Shown here piece by piece: positions 17,331 to 25,688 of a stretch of 49,058 nucleotides of DNA. The position numbers and the translations under genes were made by a program. The DNA comes from Reyranella soli (lineage in GTDB: Bacteria > Pseudomonadota > Alphaproteobacteria > Reyranellales > Reyranellaceae), in contig NZ_BKAJ01000110.1 in NCBI RefSeq assembly GCF_007992495.1, positions 1 through 49,058 on the forward strand. Direction: 5' to 3'. The notes below the pieces were generated by a model. It was not told the DNA's origin. It searched no databases and saw nothing but the letters and a program-made list of their open reading frames with translations. How positions within the stretch are numbered: the first letter of the stretch is position 1; every line of letters starts with the position of its first letter.

Positions 17331-18638
17331 TCAAAACTCCTTCAGATTGTCGGCAAGATGCTTGTGCACGTAGGCCTTGCGGGTCAGCCCGCGACGCTGC
17401 AGCTCGGGCACCAGCCCATCGCAGATCTCCATGATGGAACGGCGCTCGATCGGCGTATCGGAAAACAGGAAGCCGTCGCCGCCCACTTCCTGCATGACCT
17501 CAGCCATCACCCCCGCCACGCGATCGGGCGTGCCGGTGTAGTCGAGGCTGCCCTTGCTGGCGTAGCCGCGCACGATCTCGCGCAGGGGCTTGCCGAGCCA
17601 TCGGGCCAGCGAGGACTGGTGGCCGTTGGTCGTGAGCGTGGTCGGCAGCGGCTCGTCGAGATCGAACTTGGAAAAGTCGATACCGGTCAGCCGCGACATG
17701 CCCGAGAGCTGCATCTCGACGTGCTTCAGCGAGTCTTCCTGCTGCAGCCGGCGCCGTTCGCGCGCCGCCTCCATCGTCGTGTCGACGATCGGCGAGCACA
17801 GGAACAGGAGCTTGATGTCGTCGGGATTGCGCCCCATCGCGGCGGCATTGCTGCGGACCTCCTGGCGATAGGCCTTCATCTTCTCGATGTTGCTGCCTTC
17901 GGTAATGATGGTGTCGGCCCACTTCGATGCGAACTTCTTGCCCGCCGCCGAGCCGCCGGCCTGGCAGATCGGCACGCGCCCCTGCGGCGAGCGCGGCGCG
18001 TTGATCGGTCCGCGCACCTTGAAGTACTTGCCGACGTGGTTGATCGGGCGGACCTTTTTGCCGTCGGCGAACATCGGGATGTCGCGATCGAGCACCACCG
18101 CATCCGCGTCCCAGGCCTCCCAGAGCCTGGTGACGACGTCGGCAAACTCGTCGGCCACCTCGTAGCGCTCGTCGTGCGGCCGGTGCTTGTCGTGGCCGTA
18201 GTTCTGCGCGGTGCCGTCGTTGCTGCCTGTGACGCAGTTCCAGCCGATGCGACCCTCGGTGACATGGTCCAGCGAATTGATGAGACGTGCCGCCAGGTAC
18301 GGCGGGTATTCCGACACGGAGAGCGTCGGCACGAGGCCGAGATGCGTCGTCGCCTGTGCAAGCCATGGCACGAGCACCGCAGGGTCGAGCTTGGGAGAGC
18401 CCTGGGCGTATTGCAGATAGGTGTCGTGGTTGCCCTTGTAGGTATAGGGCACGTTCGAGGAGTCCTCGATGATCATGTAGTCCATGCACGCCCGCTCCAT
18501 CCCCTTGGCGAGGTCGATGAAGAGGTCGGGCATCATCCAGCGCTTGACGTCGGTGGCACTGCCGGCCCATGTCGAGCGCCAGTTCTTGGAAGCGAAACTC
18601 TGGCCGAGAAACCAGGCGAGATGAAACGGTTTGGTCAT
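17331..18638 (-). CDS. LLM-class flavin-dependent monooxygenase (NtaA/SnaA/DszA family)
   Basis: The 435-residue protein fits the NtaA/SnaA/DszA branch of bacterial luciferase-like monooxygenases, about 440-460 residues long. Visible marks are FHLAWFLG at the start, the TLSVSEYPPYLAARL barrel strand, GRIGWNCVTGSND, the NYG insertion region and PQGRVPICQAGGSAAG. These enzymes use FMNH2 from a separate reductase to oxidise nitrilotriacetate, dibenzothiophene sulfone or similar xenobiotics. No reductase gene lies nearby. A diverged copy of its own first 55-60 bases lies just upstream (18644-18700). The Met at 18638 is the start expected for the family. Confidence 0.88.
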   Translation of the reverse strand: MTKPFHLAWFLGQSFASKNWRSTWAGSATDVKRWMMPDLFIDLAKGMERACMDYMIIEDSSNVPYTYKGNHDTYLQYAQGSPKLDPAVLVPWLAQATTHLGLVPTLSVSEYPPYLAARLINSLDHVTEGRIGWNCVTGSNDGTAQNYGHDKHRPHDERYEVADEFADVVTRLWEAWDADAVVLDRDIPMFADGKKVRPINHVGKYFKVRGPINAPRSPQGRVPICQAGGSAAGKKFASKWADTIITEGSNIEKMKAYRQEVRSNAAAMGRNPDDIKLLFLCSPIVDTTMEAARERRRLQQEDSLKHVEMQLSGMSRLTGIDFSKFDLDEPLPTTLTTNGHQSSLARWLGKPLREIVRGYASKGSLDYTGTPDRVAGVMAEVMQEVGGDGFLFSDTPIERRSIMEICDGLVPELQRRGLTRKAYVHKHLADNLKEF

Positions 18639-18700
18639 GCCTGATTGGAAGCAAGACTCCGGCCAAGAAGCCAAGCGGCTCAACGGTTTAGTGATGCCAG
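18583..18700. repeat. Degenerate direct repeat covering the LLM gene start
   Basis: The block 18583-18640 (first codons of the LLM gene) and the block 18644-18700 align over most of their length, with shared words TTGGAAGC, CTC/TCCGGCC, AGAA, CCA and ACGGTTT followed by a Met codon complement. Translated on the minus strand the outer copy gives ITKPLSRLASWPESCFQSG against MTKPFHLAWFLGQSFASKNW. The outer copy looks like a decayed duplicate of the gene start. Confidence 0.65.
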
Positions 18701-19212
18701 TATGCGATCGCGAGCCTGCCAACTTTGGCAAACGTCAGCGAATTGCGTGTGACGCGGGCGCCTCGAGCAAACCGTCGGTTCAAGTCTTCAGATCGGCGCA
18801 TCCTTCAACGCGCGCTCCAGTCGGGAGCCAACGTCGATCATGACGTAACAAAGCACCGGACGACTATCGGACGTTGAAGGCAAAGGTGGCCGAGCTCCAC
18901 GAGGCAGCGGCACAATTCAAAGAGAATTCACAACGGATTCAAAGAAGGTTGAGAAGATGCCGCTGCCACTGGAACGCGCGAGCAACCTCCTCGCTGTGAG
19001 CAAGGAAAAACACGCAAGGCCTTGCCTTGCCAGGATTTGCGAAGGCCTGAGCATGAGAAAGGAGTGAGATGGTGCCCCGAGACTGCGCCACACAAATCTT
19101 CTAAGCAACTGGGTCTATTGGCCTTTGCGAGTTGCCATCTCGGGCGATACCTCCAATGGAGTCCCCACACTCATGCGTAGTAGCGAGCAAGTGTGATGCA
19201 CTCAGAGGATCG
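18701..19212. other. Gene-poor lower-GC stretch
   Basis: About 510 bases hold no frame I can support. The frames that exist are short, overlap each other and show no conserved motif or good ribosome site. Base composition is visibly lower in GC than the surrounding genes and continues so up to the tRNA gene at 20196. Confidence 0.5.
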
Positions 19213-19569
19213 CTACTCGCCGCGAGACGGCCAAGCTTTTCTCTCAATTGCCTCGACAAGATCACGAACTTTGAGGCTTCGGTATCGCCCCTTTCTTCGA
19301 TCAGACTCACGACGCCGTCTGCGCCAAATCATCGCGAGGAATCCTTGCTCACCTGGAGCATAGGCGCCGAGATTGAAGTGGTCGAAAGTCGTACCGAACT
19401 CTTTGTGAATCCAATCAACAAGGTCGAAGTAGAGGACATCGCCGTAGATGCCGAGATCGTAGTAGATCTCCGTATCCGCCGAGATGTCGAGGGTCCGAGT
19501 TCGACGGGGATCGCCTATTGCGACCAGACGAGCAATCACCCTCTGAACGATTGGCGAGCTTTCCGTCAT
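19213..19569 (-). CDS. DUF1493-like acyl-carrier-fold protein
   Basis: The 118-residue protein has the pattern of DUF1493: ISADTEIYYDLGIYGDVLYF followed by a helix with FGTTFDHFNLGAYAPGE. Related proteins in enterobacteria are small acidic proteins of acyl-carrier-like fold with no known activity. The C-terminal part is Arg rich (RRRRRESDRRKGRYRS). A Met 19 codons farther upstream is possible but the start at 19569 fits the family better. It follows the small P-loop gene by 14 bases on the same strand, in a lower-GC stretch near tRNA-Thr, so both may be acquired. Confidence 0.65.
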   Translation of the reverse strand: MTESSPIVQRVIARLVAIGDPRRTRTLDISADTEIYYDLGIYGDVLYFDLVDWIHKEFGTTFDHFNLGAYAPGEQGFLAMIWRRRRRESDRRKGRYRSLKVRDLVEAIERKAWPSRGE

Positions 19570-19583
19570 CGTCGGACTAGGTA

Positions 19584-19919
19584 TCAGCGTACATGTTGGT
19601 ACCCTGCTTCTTGGAGTAAACGCCATTGAGGTGTCTGCTCGTCACTGATGCTGGCGATTGCGATCCGCTGCCGAAACTGCTCTTCCAGAACCAGATCCAC
19701 ATTGTCTATGGCAATCTGATGCATCGGCGAGCCGTGCATGAACCGCCGCTGATAGCTTCGCCAATCAACTATTCGATTCGAAAGGTCCGGGTGAAGGCGC
19801 TTCAAGCGATTCTCTTCGTCATGTGAGAACGTAAGAAGAAACCGATCTGGTTTCGCTTTGAGCCATTCGATAAGTCGGGTGGTCTTGCCGCTGGCACGAG
19901 GCGAGTAATCAATTCTCAT
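19584..19919 (-). CDS. Small P-loop NTPase-like protein
   Basis: The 111-residue protein has a Walker A-like ASGKTTRL near residue 8-15 and a Walker B-like IAIDNVD about 70 residues later, so it could be a minimal nucleotide-binding protein of the kind seen in phages and plasmids. It starts with MRIDYSPRASGKTT; an in-frame Met 18 codons upstream adds a Ser/Arg-rich leader and is less likely. The middle LTFSHDEENRLKRL is consistent with a helicase- or terminase-type fold but too short for a full domain. No function is assigned. Confidence 0.6.
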   Translation of the reverse strand: MRIDYSPRASGKTTRLIEWLKAKPDRFLLTFSHDEENRLKRLHPDLSNRIVDWRSYQRRFMHGSPMHQIAIDNVDLVLEEQFRQRIAIASISDEQTPQWRLLQEAGYQHVR

Positions 19920-20025
19920 AGGTCTATCGCTCGAACGTGAGCCCGCTAGTGACAGGGCCACACTCGAACGCACTAGCTAATATGCCTTGATTGTATCACA
20001 CGCTCGGCAACGCAATGTTAAGCTG

Positions 20026-20105
20026 TGGATTGGGAATCGAACCACCGACGGAATCCTTACAGCCGATACCCCACTCATTCTGAGCGGTACCCCCAGAGGT
20101 GCCAC
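20026..20105 (-). other. Possible decayed tRNA-like sequence
   Basis: Read on the minus strand this stretch contains GGTTCGATTCCC, the conserved T-loop phrase, preceded by CTGTAAGGATTCCGTCGGT and by a GCTC...GAGT pair that could be a D stem. The T stem and anticodon stem do not pair properly, so it is not a working tRNA. GAATCGAACC-CCGAC is shared with the 3' half of the tRNA-Thr gene 170 bases away. It could be a relic left by integration events. Confidence 0.35.
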
Positions 20106-20195
20106 CATTTGAGTCGGATTGAGTAGCTGTGACTCCACAAGATGCTGCGGTGAGTCCCAGAGAGGGGAACCATACCGCAGACGCGATGGGGGTAT

Positions 20196-20271
20196 TGGTG
20201 CCCCGAGACGGAATCGAACCGCCGACCCCATCATTACGAATGACGTGCTCTACCAGCTGAGCTATCGGGGC
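20196..20271 (-). tRNA. tRNA-Thr (anticodon CGT)
   Basis: The minus strand folds into a full cloverleaf. Acceptor arms GCCCCGA/TCGGGGC pair, the D arm is GCTC-AGCTGGTA-GAGC, the anticodon stem CGTCA/TGATG encloses TTCGTAA with anticodon CGT (reads ACG, Thr), and the T arm is GGCGG-TTCGATT-CCGTC. The CCA end is encoded (20196-20198). Confidence 0.97.
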
Positions 20272-20303
20272 ACGGCGCGGGTTCTAGGCGAAAGGCCCCC
20301 GCC

Positions 20304-20353
20304 GCGCAAGCGGCCATCCGGCCGCGTCGGCGCAAGCGGCCATCCGGCCGCGT
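20304..20353. repeat. Two perfect 24-bp direct repeats, period 26
   Basis: A 24-base unit starting GCGCAAGCGGCC and ending CCGGCCGCGT occurs at 20304-20327 and 20330-20353. Each unit contains the near-palindrome GCGGCCATCCGGCCGC and can form a small hairpin. The pair lies between the tRNA-Thr promoter side and the GFA gene start. Confidence 0.85.
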
Positions 20354-20369
20354 TTCAGGGAGCTGGACC

Positions 20370-20759
20370 ATGACCCGCAAGGCCCATTGTTGCTGCGGCG
20401 CCTGCAGCATCGAGGTGGAGGGCGACCCCGTCCTCAACGCCGTTTGCCATTGCGGCAACTGCAAGCGGCGCACCGGCAGCGCCTTCGGCTGGTCGGCCTA
20501 TTTCGCCGACGAGCGGGTCACGGCCCGAGCGGGCGATTTCGGCCTCTACGAGATCACGGGCGCCAACCCGCAGCAGCGCTGGTTCTGCGCCGCCTGCGGC
20601 ACCACCCTGCTGTGGAAGGCCGATGCATGGCCCGCGCGGACAGGCGTGGCCGGCGGGTGCTTCACCGAAATACCCCTGCCCGAGCCCACGGCCACGGTGT
20701 CGAACAACGGCCGCTGCGCCTGGCTCGGCCTGCCGGGCGACTGGCGCACCGCGCTCTAG
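20370..20759 (+). CDS. GFA family protein (glutathione-dependent formaldehyde-activating enzyme-like)
   Basis: The 129-residue protein has the zinc-binding cysteines of GFA/CENP-V proteins: CCCGAC near 8-13, CHCGNC near 26-31 and CAACG near 73-77. One member (Gfa) speeds the reaction of formaldehyde with glutathione; most members have no known activity. GGGAG lies eight bases before the ATG. It precedes the lactate-permease-like gene by 29 bases, but no functional link is obvious. The last residues (WLGLPGDWRTAL) suit the family end. Confidence 0.85.
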   Translation: MTRKAHCCCGACSIEVEGDPVLNAVCHCGNCKRRTGSAFGWSAYFADERVTARAGDFGLYEITGANPQQRWFCAACGTTLLWKADAWPARTGVAGGCFTEIPLPEPTATVSNNGRCAWLGLPGDWRTAL

Positions 20760-20788
20760 CCGCCACGCCTCAGCGTCCCTAGCGTCCC

Positions 20789-22237
20789 ATGACCACCCTG
20801 CTCGCCCTCGCGCCGCTGCTGCTCGTGCTCGGCTTGCTGGCCTCGGGCCGCGCCAGCGCCCTGGTCGCTGGTCTCGCCGGCCTGTCGGCGACCCTGATCG
20901 CCGCCTTCATCATCGTCGTCGAAGCCCGTGGCAGTGAGGCGCTGGCGCCGCTCTTCCTGCGCGAGACGGCGGCCGGGCTTTGGCTCTCCTGGCACGTCAT
21001 CGCCATCATCGCCGCCGGCATGTTCTTCCATCGCTGCCAGCAGGCACGCGGCAGCGTGGGCGCCGGCACATTGCCCGTCAATGCACGTCGCCTGTGGTCG
21101 GTGTGCTTCCTGCTGGCGCCCTTCGCCGAAGCGGTGACGGGCTTCGGCGTCGGCTACATCATCGCGCTCGCGGCACTGCGCCGCCTCGGGCTCGGCGGCT
21201 TGTCGGCGCTGCTGCTCGGCCTCTACAGCCAGTCGCTGGTGCCGTGGGGCGCGCTTGCCACCGGCACCACGGTGGGCGCCACCCTGGCGGGCCTGACGCC
21301 CAACCAGCTCGGGCTCTCCTCGGCGCTGCTGCAGATCCCGATCCATGTCCTCTACCTCGCCTTCTACTGGCGGCTGGCGCGCGAGGCGGGCATCGCCGTG
21401 TCGCTGGCGCAGAAGATCGACGATGCGATCTGGACGGCGCTGCTGCTCGGCCTGATCTGGCTGTTCAACTACTACAGCGACGTCGAGATCGCGGGCGCGG
21501 CCTCGACCGCCTTGCTGCTGGCGCTGCGCTTCTGGCGCGACGAGCAGCCCGACGGCGCGCGCCTGCGTTCGGCATTGCACGCCAACGCGCCCTATGTCGC
21601 GCTCACGCTGGCGCTCTGCGCCACGCGGCTGGTGCCGCCCCTGCGCGATTTCCTGAAGCCCTTGTGGGCGATGCGGCCGTTCGACAACCAGCCCGCCTTC
21701 GCGCCGCTCTATGCGCCGGGCTTCTGGCTGGTCTCGATCGGGCTGGTCGTGGTCTGGCTGGCCCGCGCGCCGCTCGGCCGCGTGCTGGCCGAGACCGGCC
21801 GCGCGGCGTGGCGGTCCTGCGCCGTGACGCTCGCCTTCGTGGTCATGGCCGAGTTCTATGTCGGCTCGGGCATGGCCGGGACGATCGCCGAGGCCCTGCG
21901 CGCCGTGGCCGGACGCGGCGCGGCGCTGAGCGTCCCCTTGTTCGCGGCGACCGGCGGTTTCCTCACCGGCGGCGGCTCGGCCGCCAACGCCATGCTGATG
22001 CCGATGGTGACGGCGCTCGCCCGCGCCATCGCCGTCGATCCGGCCTGGGTCGCGGCGGTGCAGAACAGCATCTGCACCAACCTCACCATGCTGTCGCCGA
22101 TCCGCGTCTCGATGGGTGCGGCGATCCTGGCGCTCGCGACGCCGGAGTCGGTGCTCTATCGTCGCGCCTGGCCGCTCGCGCTGCCGCCGCTGCTCACCGG
22201 CTTCGCCGCCATCGTGATCCTGCTGGTCCGCTCATGA
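20789..22237 (+). CDS. L-lactate permease family (LctP-like) transporter
   Basis: The 482-residue protein has about 12-13 hydrophobic segments and the LctP marks PFAEAVTGFGVGYII (near 110-124) and GGFLTGGGSAANAM (near 391-404). Known members import lactate or glycolate with protons; E. coli LldP is about 550 residues, so this one is somewhat short. It carries no lldD/lldR neighbours. Its stop overlaps the start of the protease gene by four bases, an unusual pairing for a permease. Confidence 0.8.
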   Translation: MTTLLALAPLLLVLGLLASGRASALVAGLAGLSATLIAAFIIVVEARGSEALAPLFLRETAAGLWLSWHVIAIIAAGMFFHRCQQARGSVGAGTLPVNARRLWSVCFLLAPFAEAVTGFGVGYIIALAALRRLGLGGLSALLLGLYSQSLVPWGALATGTTVGATLAGLTPNQLGLSSALLQIPIHVLYLAFYWRLAREAGIAVSLAQKIDDAIWTALLLGLIWLFNYYSDVEIAGAASTALLLALRFWRDEQPDGARLRSALHANAPYVALTLALCATRLVPPLRDFLKPLWAMRPFDNQPAFAPLYAPGFWLVSIGLVVVWLARAPLGRVLAETGRAAWRSCAVTLAFVVMAEFYVGSGMAGTIAEALRAVAGRGAALSVPLFAATGGFLTGGGSAANAMLMPMVTALARAIAVDPAWVAAVQNSICTNLTMLSPIRVSMGAAILALATPESVLYRRAWPLALPPLLTGFAAIVILLVRS

Positions 22238-23100
22238 TCGTGACCCGACGCCGTTTCGCTGCTGCGGCGCTCTTGCTTGCCGCAGCGCCTCGTCCTGCCG
22301 ACGCCGTCATCGTGCTCGACAGCACCTGGCGCGCCGAGGGCGGCTTTCGCGCCCATCTCGCCCTCGCCGACCAGCCGCAGTTCGCCTCGGTGATCGCGCT
22401 GTCGAGCGACGACGGCCAGGTCTGGGGCTCCGCCTCCGGCACCTGGATCGGCAATGTGCGCGGCCGCGCCCGCATCCTCACCGCCGCGCACGTCTTCAAT
22501 CGCGGCGGTGCGGCCGACGACTACGTCTATCGCGCGCCCGACGGCACGGCGATGCAGGGCACCGATCTCGTCTTCCATCCGCTCTACAACTGGAACAACG
22601 CCGAGCGCACCGGCTACGACTTCGCCATCGTGCAGCTCGACGGGCCGATCGAGGATGGCGGCGCGCCGCCCGTGCTCTACGGCGACAATCGCGAGGACGG
22701 CCAGCGCATCGTCATGGTCGGCTGGGGCAGCCGCGGCATCGGCTCGGTCGGCCAAAAGCCAAAGTACTACATCGAGCCCGGCAAGGCCGCGGCCACCAAC
22801 AAGATCGACGAGATCATGGACGCAGTGCACCCGGTGCCCAAAAGCGGCGATGCCGGCAACTGGCTGGGCGTCACGCTGCGCCGCGAGAGCGAGGGCGCCG
22901 AGCGCCTCGACGGCATCCTGGGCTCGGGCGACAGCGGCGGCTCGGCCTGGCTCCGCACGCAAGGCGGCGGCTGGGCGATCTGCGGCGTCAACGCCAACGG
23001 CAACGGCGACACCTACGGCTCGCAATCCTGGTTCGCGCGCGTCTCGGGCGTGCGCGACTGGCTCACTGCGACCGTGCCGGGCCTCCGATTTGTGACCTGA
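22234..23100 (+). CDS. Secreted trypsin-like serine protease (S1 fold)
   Basis: The 288-residue protein starts with an export signal TRRRFAAAALLLAAAP ending at PADA (residue 24), Tat-like or Sec. The catalytic triad is visible as H86 in LTAAHVF, D129 in GYDFAIV and S234 in GSGDSGGSA. It lies in the periplasm or is released. The ATG overlaps the LctP stop (ATGA). The substrate is unknown. The end (RDWLTATVPG) matches the C-terminal helix common in this fold. Confidence 0.85.
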   Translation: MIVTRRRFAAAALLLAAAPRPADAVIVLDSTWRAEGGFRAHLALADQPQFASVIALSSDDGQVWGSASGTWIGNVRGRARILTAAHVFNRGGAADDYVYRAPDGTAMQGTDLVFHPLYNWNNAERTGYDFAIVQLDGPIEDGGAPPVLYGDNREDGQRIVMVGWGSRGIGSVGQKPKYYIEPGKAAATNKIDEIMDAVHPVPKSGDAGNWLGVTLRRESEGAERLDGILGSGDSGGSAWLRTQGGGWAICGVNANGNGDTYGSQSWFARVSGVRDWLTATVPGLRFVT

Positions 23101-23167
23101 GGCCCGGACTGGCATCGGCCGGATTTGCCTCTATGATCGCGCCCTCAACGAAATCTCGCGGGAGTGG

Positions 23168-24040
23168 ATGATGGCCAAGGTGGCATTTCTCGGTCTGGGC
23201 GTTATGGGGTTCCCGATGGCGGGCCATCTCGCCGCCAAGGGCCATGACGTGACGGTCTACAACAGGACCTTCGCCAAGGCCGAAGCCTGGAACCAGAAGC
23301 ACAAGGGCAAGGCGGCCAAGACGCCCAAGGAAGCGGCGGCGGGCCAGGAGATCGTGTTCTCCTGCGTCGGCAACGACGAGCATCTTCGCGCGGTCGTGCT
23401 GGGCGACGACGGCGCGTTTGCCGGCATGGGCCGTGGCACGATCTTCTTCGACAACACCACGGCCTCGGCCGACATCGCGCGCGAGCTTCACGCCGAAGGC
23501 AAGAAGAAGGGCATCGACTTCATCGACGCCCCCGTCTCGGGCGGCCAGGCCGGCGCGGAGAACGGCCAGCTCACTGTGATGTGCGGCGGCGAGCAGGCGC
23601 CCTTCGACCGGGCGAAGCCGGTGGCCGACGCCTATTCCAAGGCGATCACCCTGATCGGCCCGCCGGGCTCGGGCCAGATCACCAAGATGATGAACCAGAT
23701 GTGCATCGCCGGCATCGTCCAGGGCCTCGCCGAGGCGCTGAACCTGGGGCAGCGCTCGGGCCTCGACATGGAAAAGGTGATCAGCGCCATCTCCAAGGGC
23801 GCGGCGCAGAGCTGGCAGATGGAGAATCGCTGGAAGGCGATGGTCGAGGGCAAGTTCGAGTTCGGCTTCGCCGTCGACTGGATGCGCAAGGATCTCGGCA
23901 TCAGCATGGCCGAGGGCAGGCGCGCCAAGGCGGCGATGCCGCTGGTCGCCCTGGTCGACCAGTTCTACGACCGCGTGCAGCAGCGCGGCGGCGGACGCTG
24001 GGATACGTGCAGCCTGATCCAGCCCCTGCAGAAGCCGTAG
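23168..24040 (+). CDS. NAD(P)-dependent dehydrogenase, 3-hydroxyisobutyrate dehydrogenase family
   Basis: The 290-residue protein shows the Rossmann motif FLGLGVMGFPMAGHL (8-22), the substrate loop DAPVSGGQAGAENGQL (120-135) and the catalytic Lys173 in ITKMMNQ, all standard for beta-hydroxyacid dehydrogenases. The exact hydroxyacid (3-hydroxyisobutyrate, tartronate semialdehyde or other) cannot be read from sequence. A second Met follows directly; GGAG upstream serves either. It begins a plus-strand unit with a GST gene 10 bases on, then a Bug protein and a racemase-like gene, with gaps of 7-17 bases. Confidence 0.88.
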   Translation: MMAKVAFLGLGVMGFPMAGHLAAKGHDVTVYNRTFAKAEAWNQKHKGKAAKTPKEAAAGQEIVFSCVGNDEHLRAVVLGDDGAFAGMGRGTIFFDNTTASADIARELHAEGKKKGIDFIDAPVSGGQAGAENGQLTVMCGGEQAPFDRAKPVADAYSKAITLIGPPGSGQITKMMNQMCIAGIVQGLAEALNLGQRSGLDMEKVISAISKGAAQSWQMENRWKAMVEGKFEFGFAVDWMRKDLGISMAEGRRAKAAMPLVALVDQFYDRVQQRGGGRWDTCSLIQPLQKP

Positions 24041-24050
24041 AGGTACAGCC

Positions 24051-24686
24051 ATGGCAGGCTACAAGCTCTGGGGTCGCGCCGGCTGGGGCTCGACCATCGT
24101 GGAGGCGCAGCTCGTCTGGTACGGGCTGCCCTATACCTTCGAGCCGGTCGAAGACCTGTTCCGCACGCCCGACGCCGACGCCAAGCTGAAGAAGGTCAAT
24201 CCGCTGGCCCAGGTGCCGACCTTGGAGATGCCCGACGGCAGCATCATGAGCGAGAGTGCAGCGATCACGCTGCTGCTGGCCGACATCACGGGCAAGGATT
24301 CGCTGGTGCCGCCGGCCAAAGCCAAGGAACGCGGCAAGTTTCTGCGCTGGCTGATATTCATCGTCGCCAACATCTATCCGACCTTCACCTACGCCGACGA
24401 TCCGTCGCGCTTCGTGTCGGTCAATGCCGCGCGCGATCCCTTCCGCGCCGCCACCGACGCCTATGCCCAGCGGCTGTGGCGTCAGATCGAGGGAGAGGCC
24501 GGCGGCCCGTGGTTTCTGGGCGAGCGGTTCTCGGCGCTGGACATCTATATCGACATCATGACGCGCTGGCGCCCCAAGCGCGGGTGGTTCGAGAGCGAGG
24601 CGCCGCATCTCTTCGCCATCGCGCGGCGCGGCGACCAGGTGCCGGAGCTGGCCGAGGTGTGGAAGCGCAACTTCCCGGGCAACTGA
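24051..24686 (+). CDS. Glutathione S-transferase
   Basis: The 211-residue protein has a thioredoxin-like N domain (about 1-80) with the NPLAQVPTLEMPDGSIMSESAAI glutathione-binding stretch (Pro and ESAAI in the expected places) and a helical C domain ending with FLGERFSALDIYIDIMTRW. It is typical in length. GSTs of this type detoxify electrophiles or help in catabolism. It sits between the dehydrogenase and Bug genes in one unit, which might point to a catabolic job. The protein begins MAGYKLWGRAGWGST, where Ser14 may be the active residue. Confidence 0.87.
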   Translation: MAGYKLWGRAGWGSTIVEAQLVWYGLPYTFEPVEDLFRTPDADAKLKKVNPLAQVPTLEMPDGSIMSESAAITLLLADITGKDSLVPPAKAKERGKFLRWLIFIVANIYPTFTYADDPSRFVSVNAARDPFRAATDAYAQRLWRQIEGEAGGPWFLGERFSALDIYIDIMTRWRPKRGWFESEAPHLFAIARRGDQVPELAEVWKRNFPGN

Positions 24687-24693
24687 GGTTCCC

Positions 24694-25671
24694 ATGCAGC
24701 GTCGCGGTTTCCTGGCTCTCGGACTTGGAGCACTTGCCGGTCCCGCGCTTGTCTCTCGTGGATGGGCGCAGGCCAACTATCCCGACCGGCCCATCACCAT
24801 GGTGGTGCCGGCGCCGCCGGGCGGCGGCACCGATCTGGTCGCCCGGCTCTACTCCGACCTCCTGTCGCAGGAACTCGGCCAGCAGGTGATCGTCGACAAC
24901 AAGGGCGGCGGCAACGGCAATGTCGGCACCGCCGTCGTCGCGCGCGCCAAGCCTGACGGCTACACGCTGCTGATGCAGTACTCGGCCTACCATTCGGCCA
25001 ATCCGGCGCTGATCAAGGAGCTGAACTGGAAGCCCGACGACTTCGCGGGCGTCGCCATGGGCGCGGTCGCGCCGCATGTCATCGTCATCGCGAAGAAGGT
25101 CCCGGCCGACGATCTCAAGAGCTTCATCGCCTACGCCAAGGCCAACCCGGGCAAGCTCAACTACGCCTCGGTCGGTGCCGGCTCGGTGCCGCATCTCGGC
25201 GGCGTGCTCCTGAACAAGGCGGCCGGCATCGACCTCACCCACGTGCCCTACAAGGGCGCCGGCCCGGCCACCGCCGATCTCGTGGCGGGCCAGGTCGAGC
25301 TGATGGTGGTGACGCCTCCCTCGGTGTCGGGCCACATCCGCAGCGGCGCGGTGAAGGCGCTGGCGCTGGCGAGCGATCAGCGGCATCCGGCCTTTGCCGA
25401 GATCCCGACGACGGCGGAGGCGGGCCTGCCGGGCTTCAAGCTCGATGGCTGGTTCGCCCTGTTCGCGCCGGCCGGCACGCCGCAGCCCATCATCGACAAG
25501 CTGAACGCCGCGATGCGCAAGATCGCGAAGATGGATACCGTCAGGGAACGCGCCAACCAGCTCGGCACGGTGCTGAAAGACTGGGCGCCGGCGGAGATGG
25601 ACAAGTTCGCGAAAAGCGAGGTCGCCGACTGGGGCAAGGTGATCCGCGACAACAGCATCACGATGGACTGA
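24694..25671 (+). CDS. Bug-type (TctC) solute-binding protein
   Basis: The 325-residue protein starts with a Tat-like signal QRRGFLALGLGALAGPAL ending at GWAQ, then the Bug family marks YPDRPITMVVPAPPGGGTD, a VDNKGGGNGNVGT loop and HVPYKGAGPA. These proteins deliver tricarboxylates and many other organic acids to TctAB permeases, but no permease is encoded nearby, as is common for Bug proteins. GAGG precedes the ATG. Substrate unknown; neighbours suggest an organic acid. Confidence 0.92.
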   Translation: MQRRGFLALGLGALAGPALVSRGWAQANYPDRPITMVVPAPPGGGTDLVARLYSDLLSQELGQQVIVDNKGGGNGNVGTAVVARAKPDGYTLLMQYSAYHSANPALIKELNWKPDDFAGVAMGAVAPHVIVIAKKVPADDLKSFIAYAKANPGKLNYASVGAGSVPHLGGVLLNKAAGIDLTHVPYKGAGPATADLVAGQVELMVVTPPSVSGHIRSGAVKALALASDQRHPAFAEIPTTAEAGLPGFKLDGWFALFAPAGTPQPIIDKLNAAMRKIAKMDTVRERANQLGTVLKDWAPAEMDKFAKSEVADWGKVIRDNSITMD

Positions 25672-25688
25672 GTTGGGCGGGGACTGAC

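Noticed and set aside
18917..19170. Short minus-strand frames in the gene-poor stretch
   Set aside because: No motif, no conserved look, overlapping frames of equal quality.
20100..20195. Possible second tRNA beside tRNA-Thr
   Set aside because: The stems of a cloverleaf do not pair; only the T-loop phrase near 20034-20045 is kept, noted as a decayed remnant.
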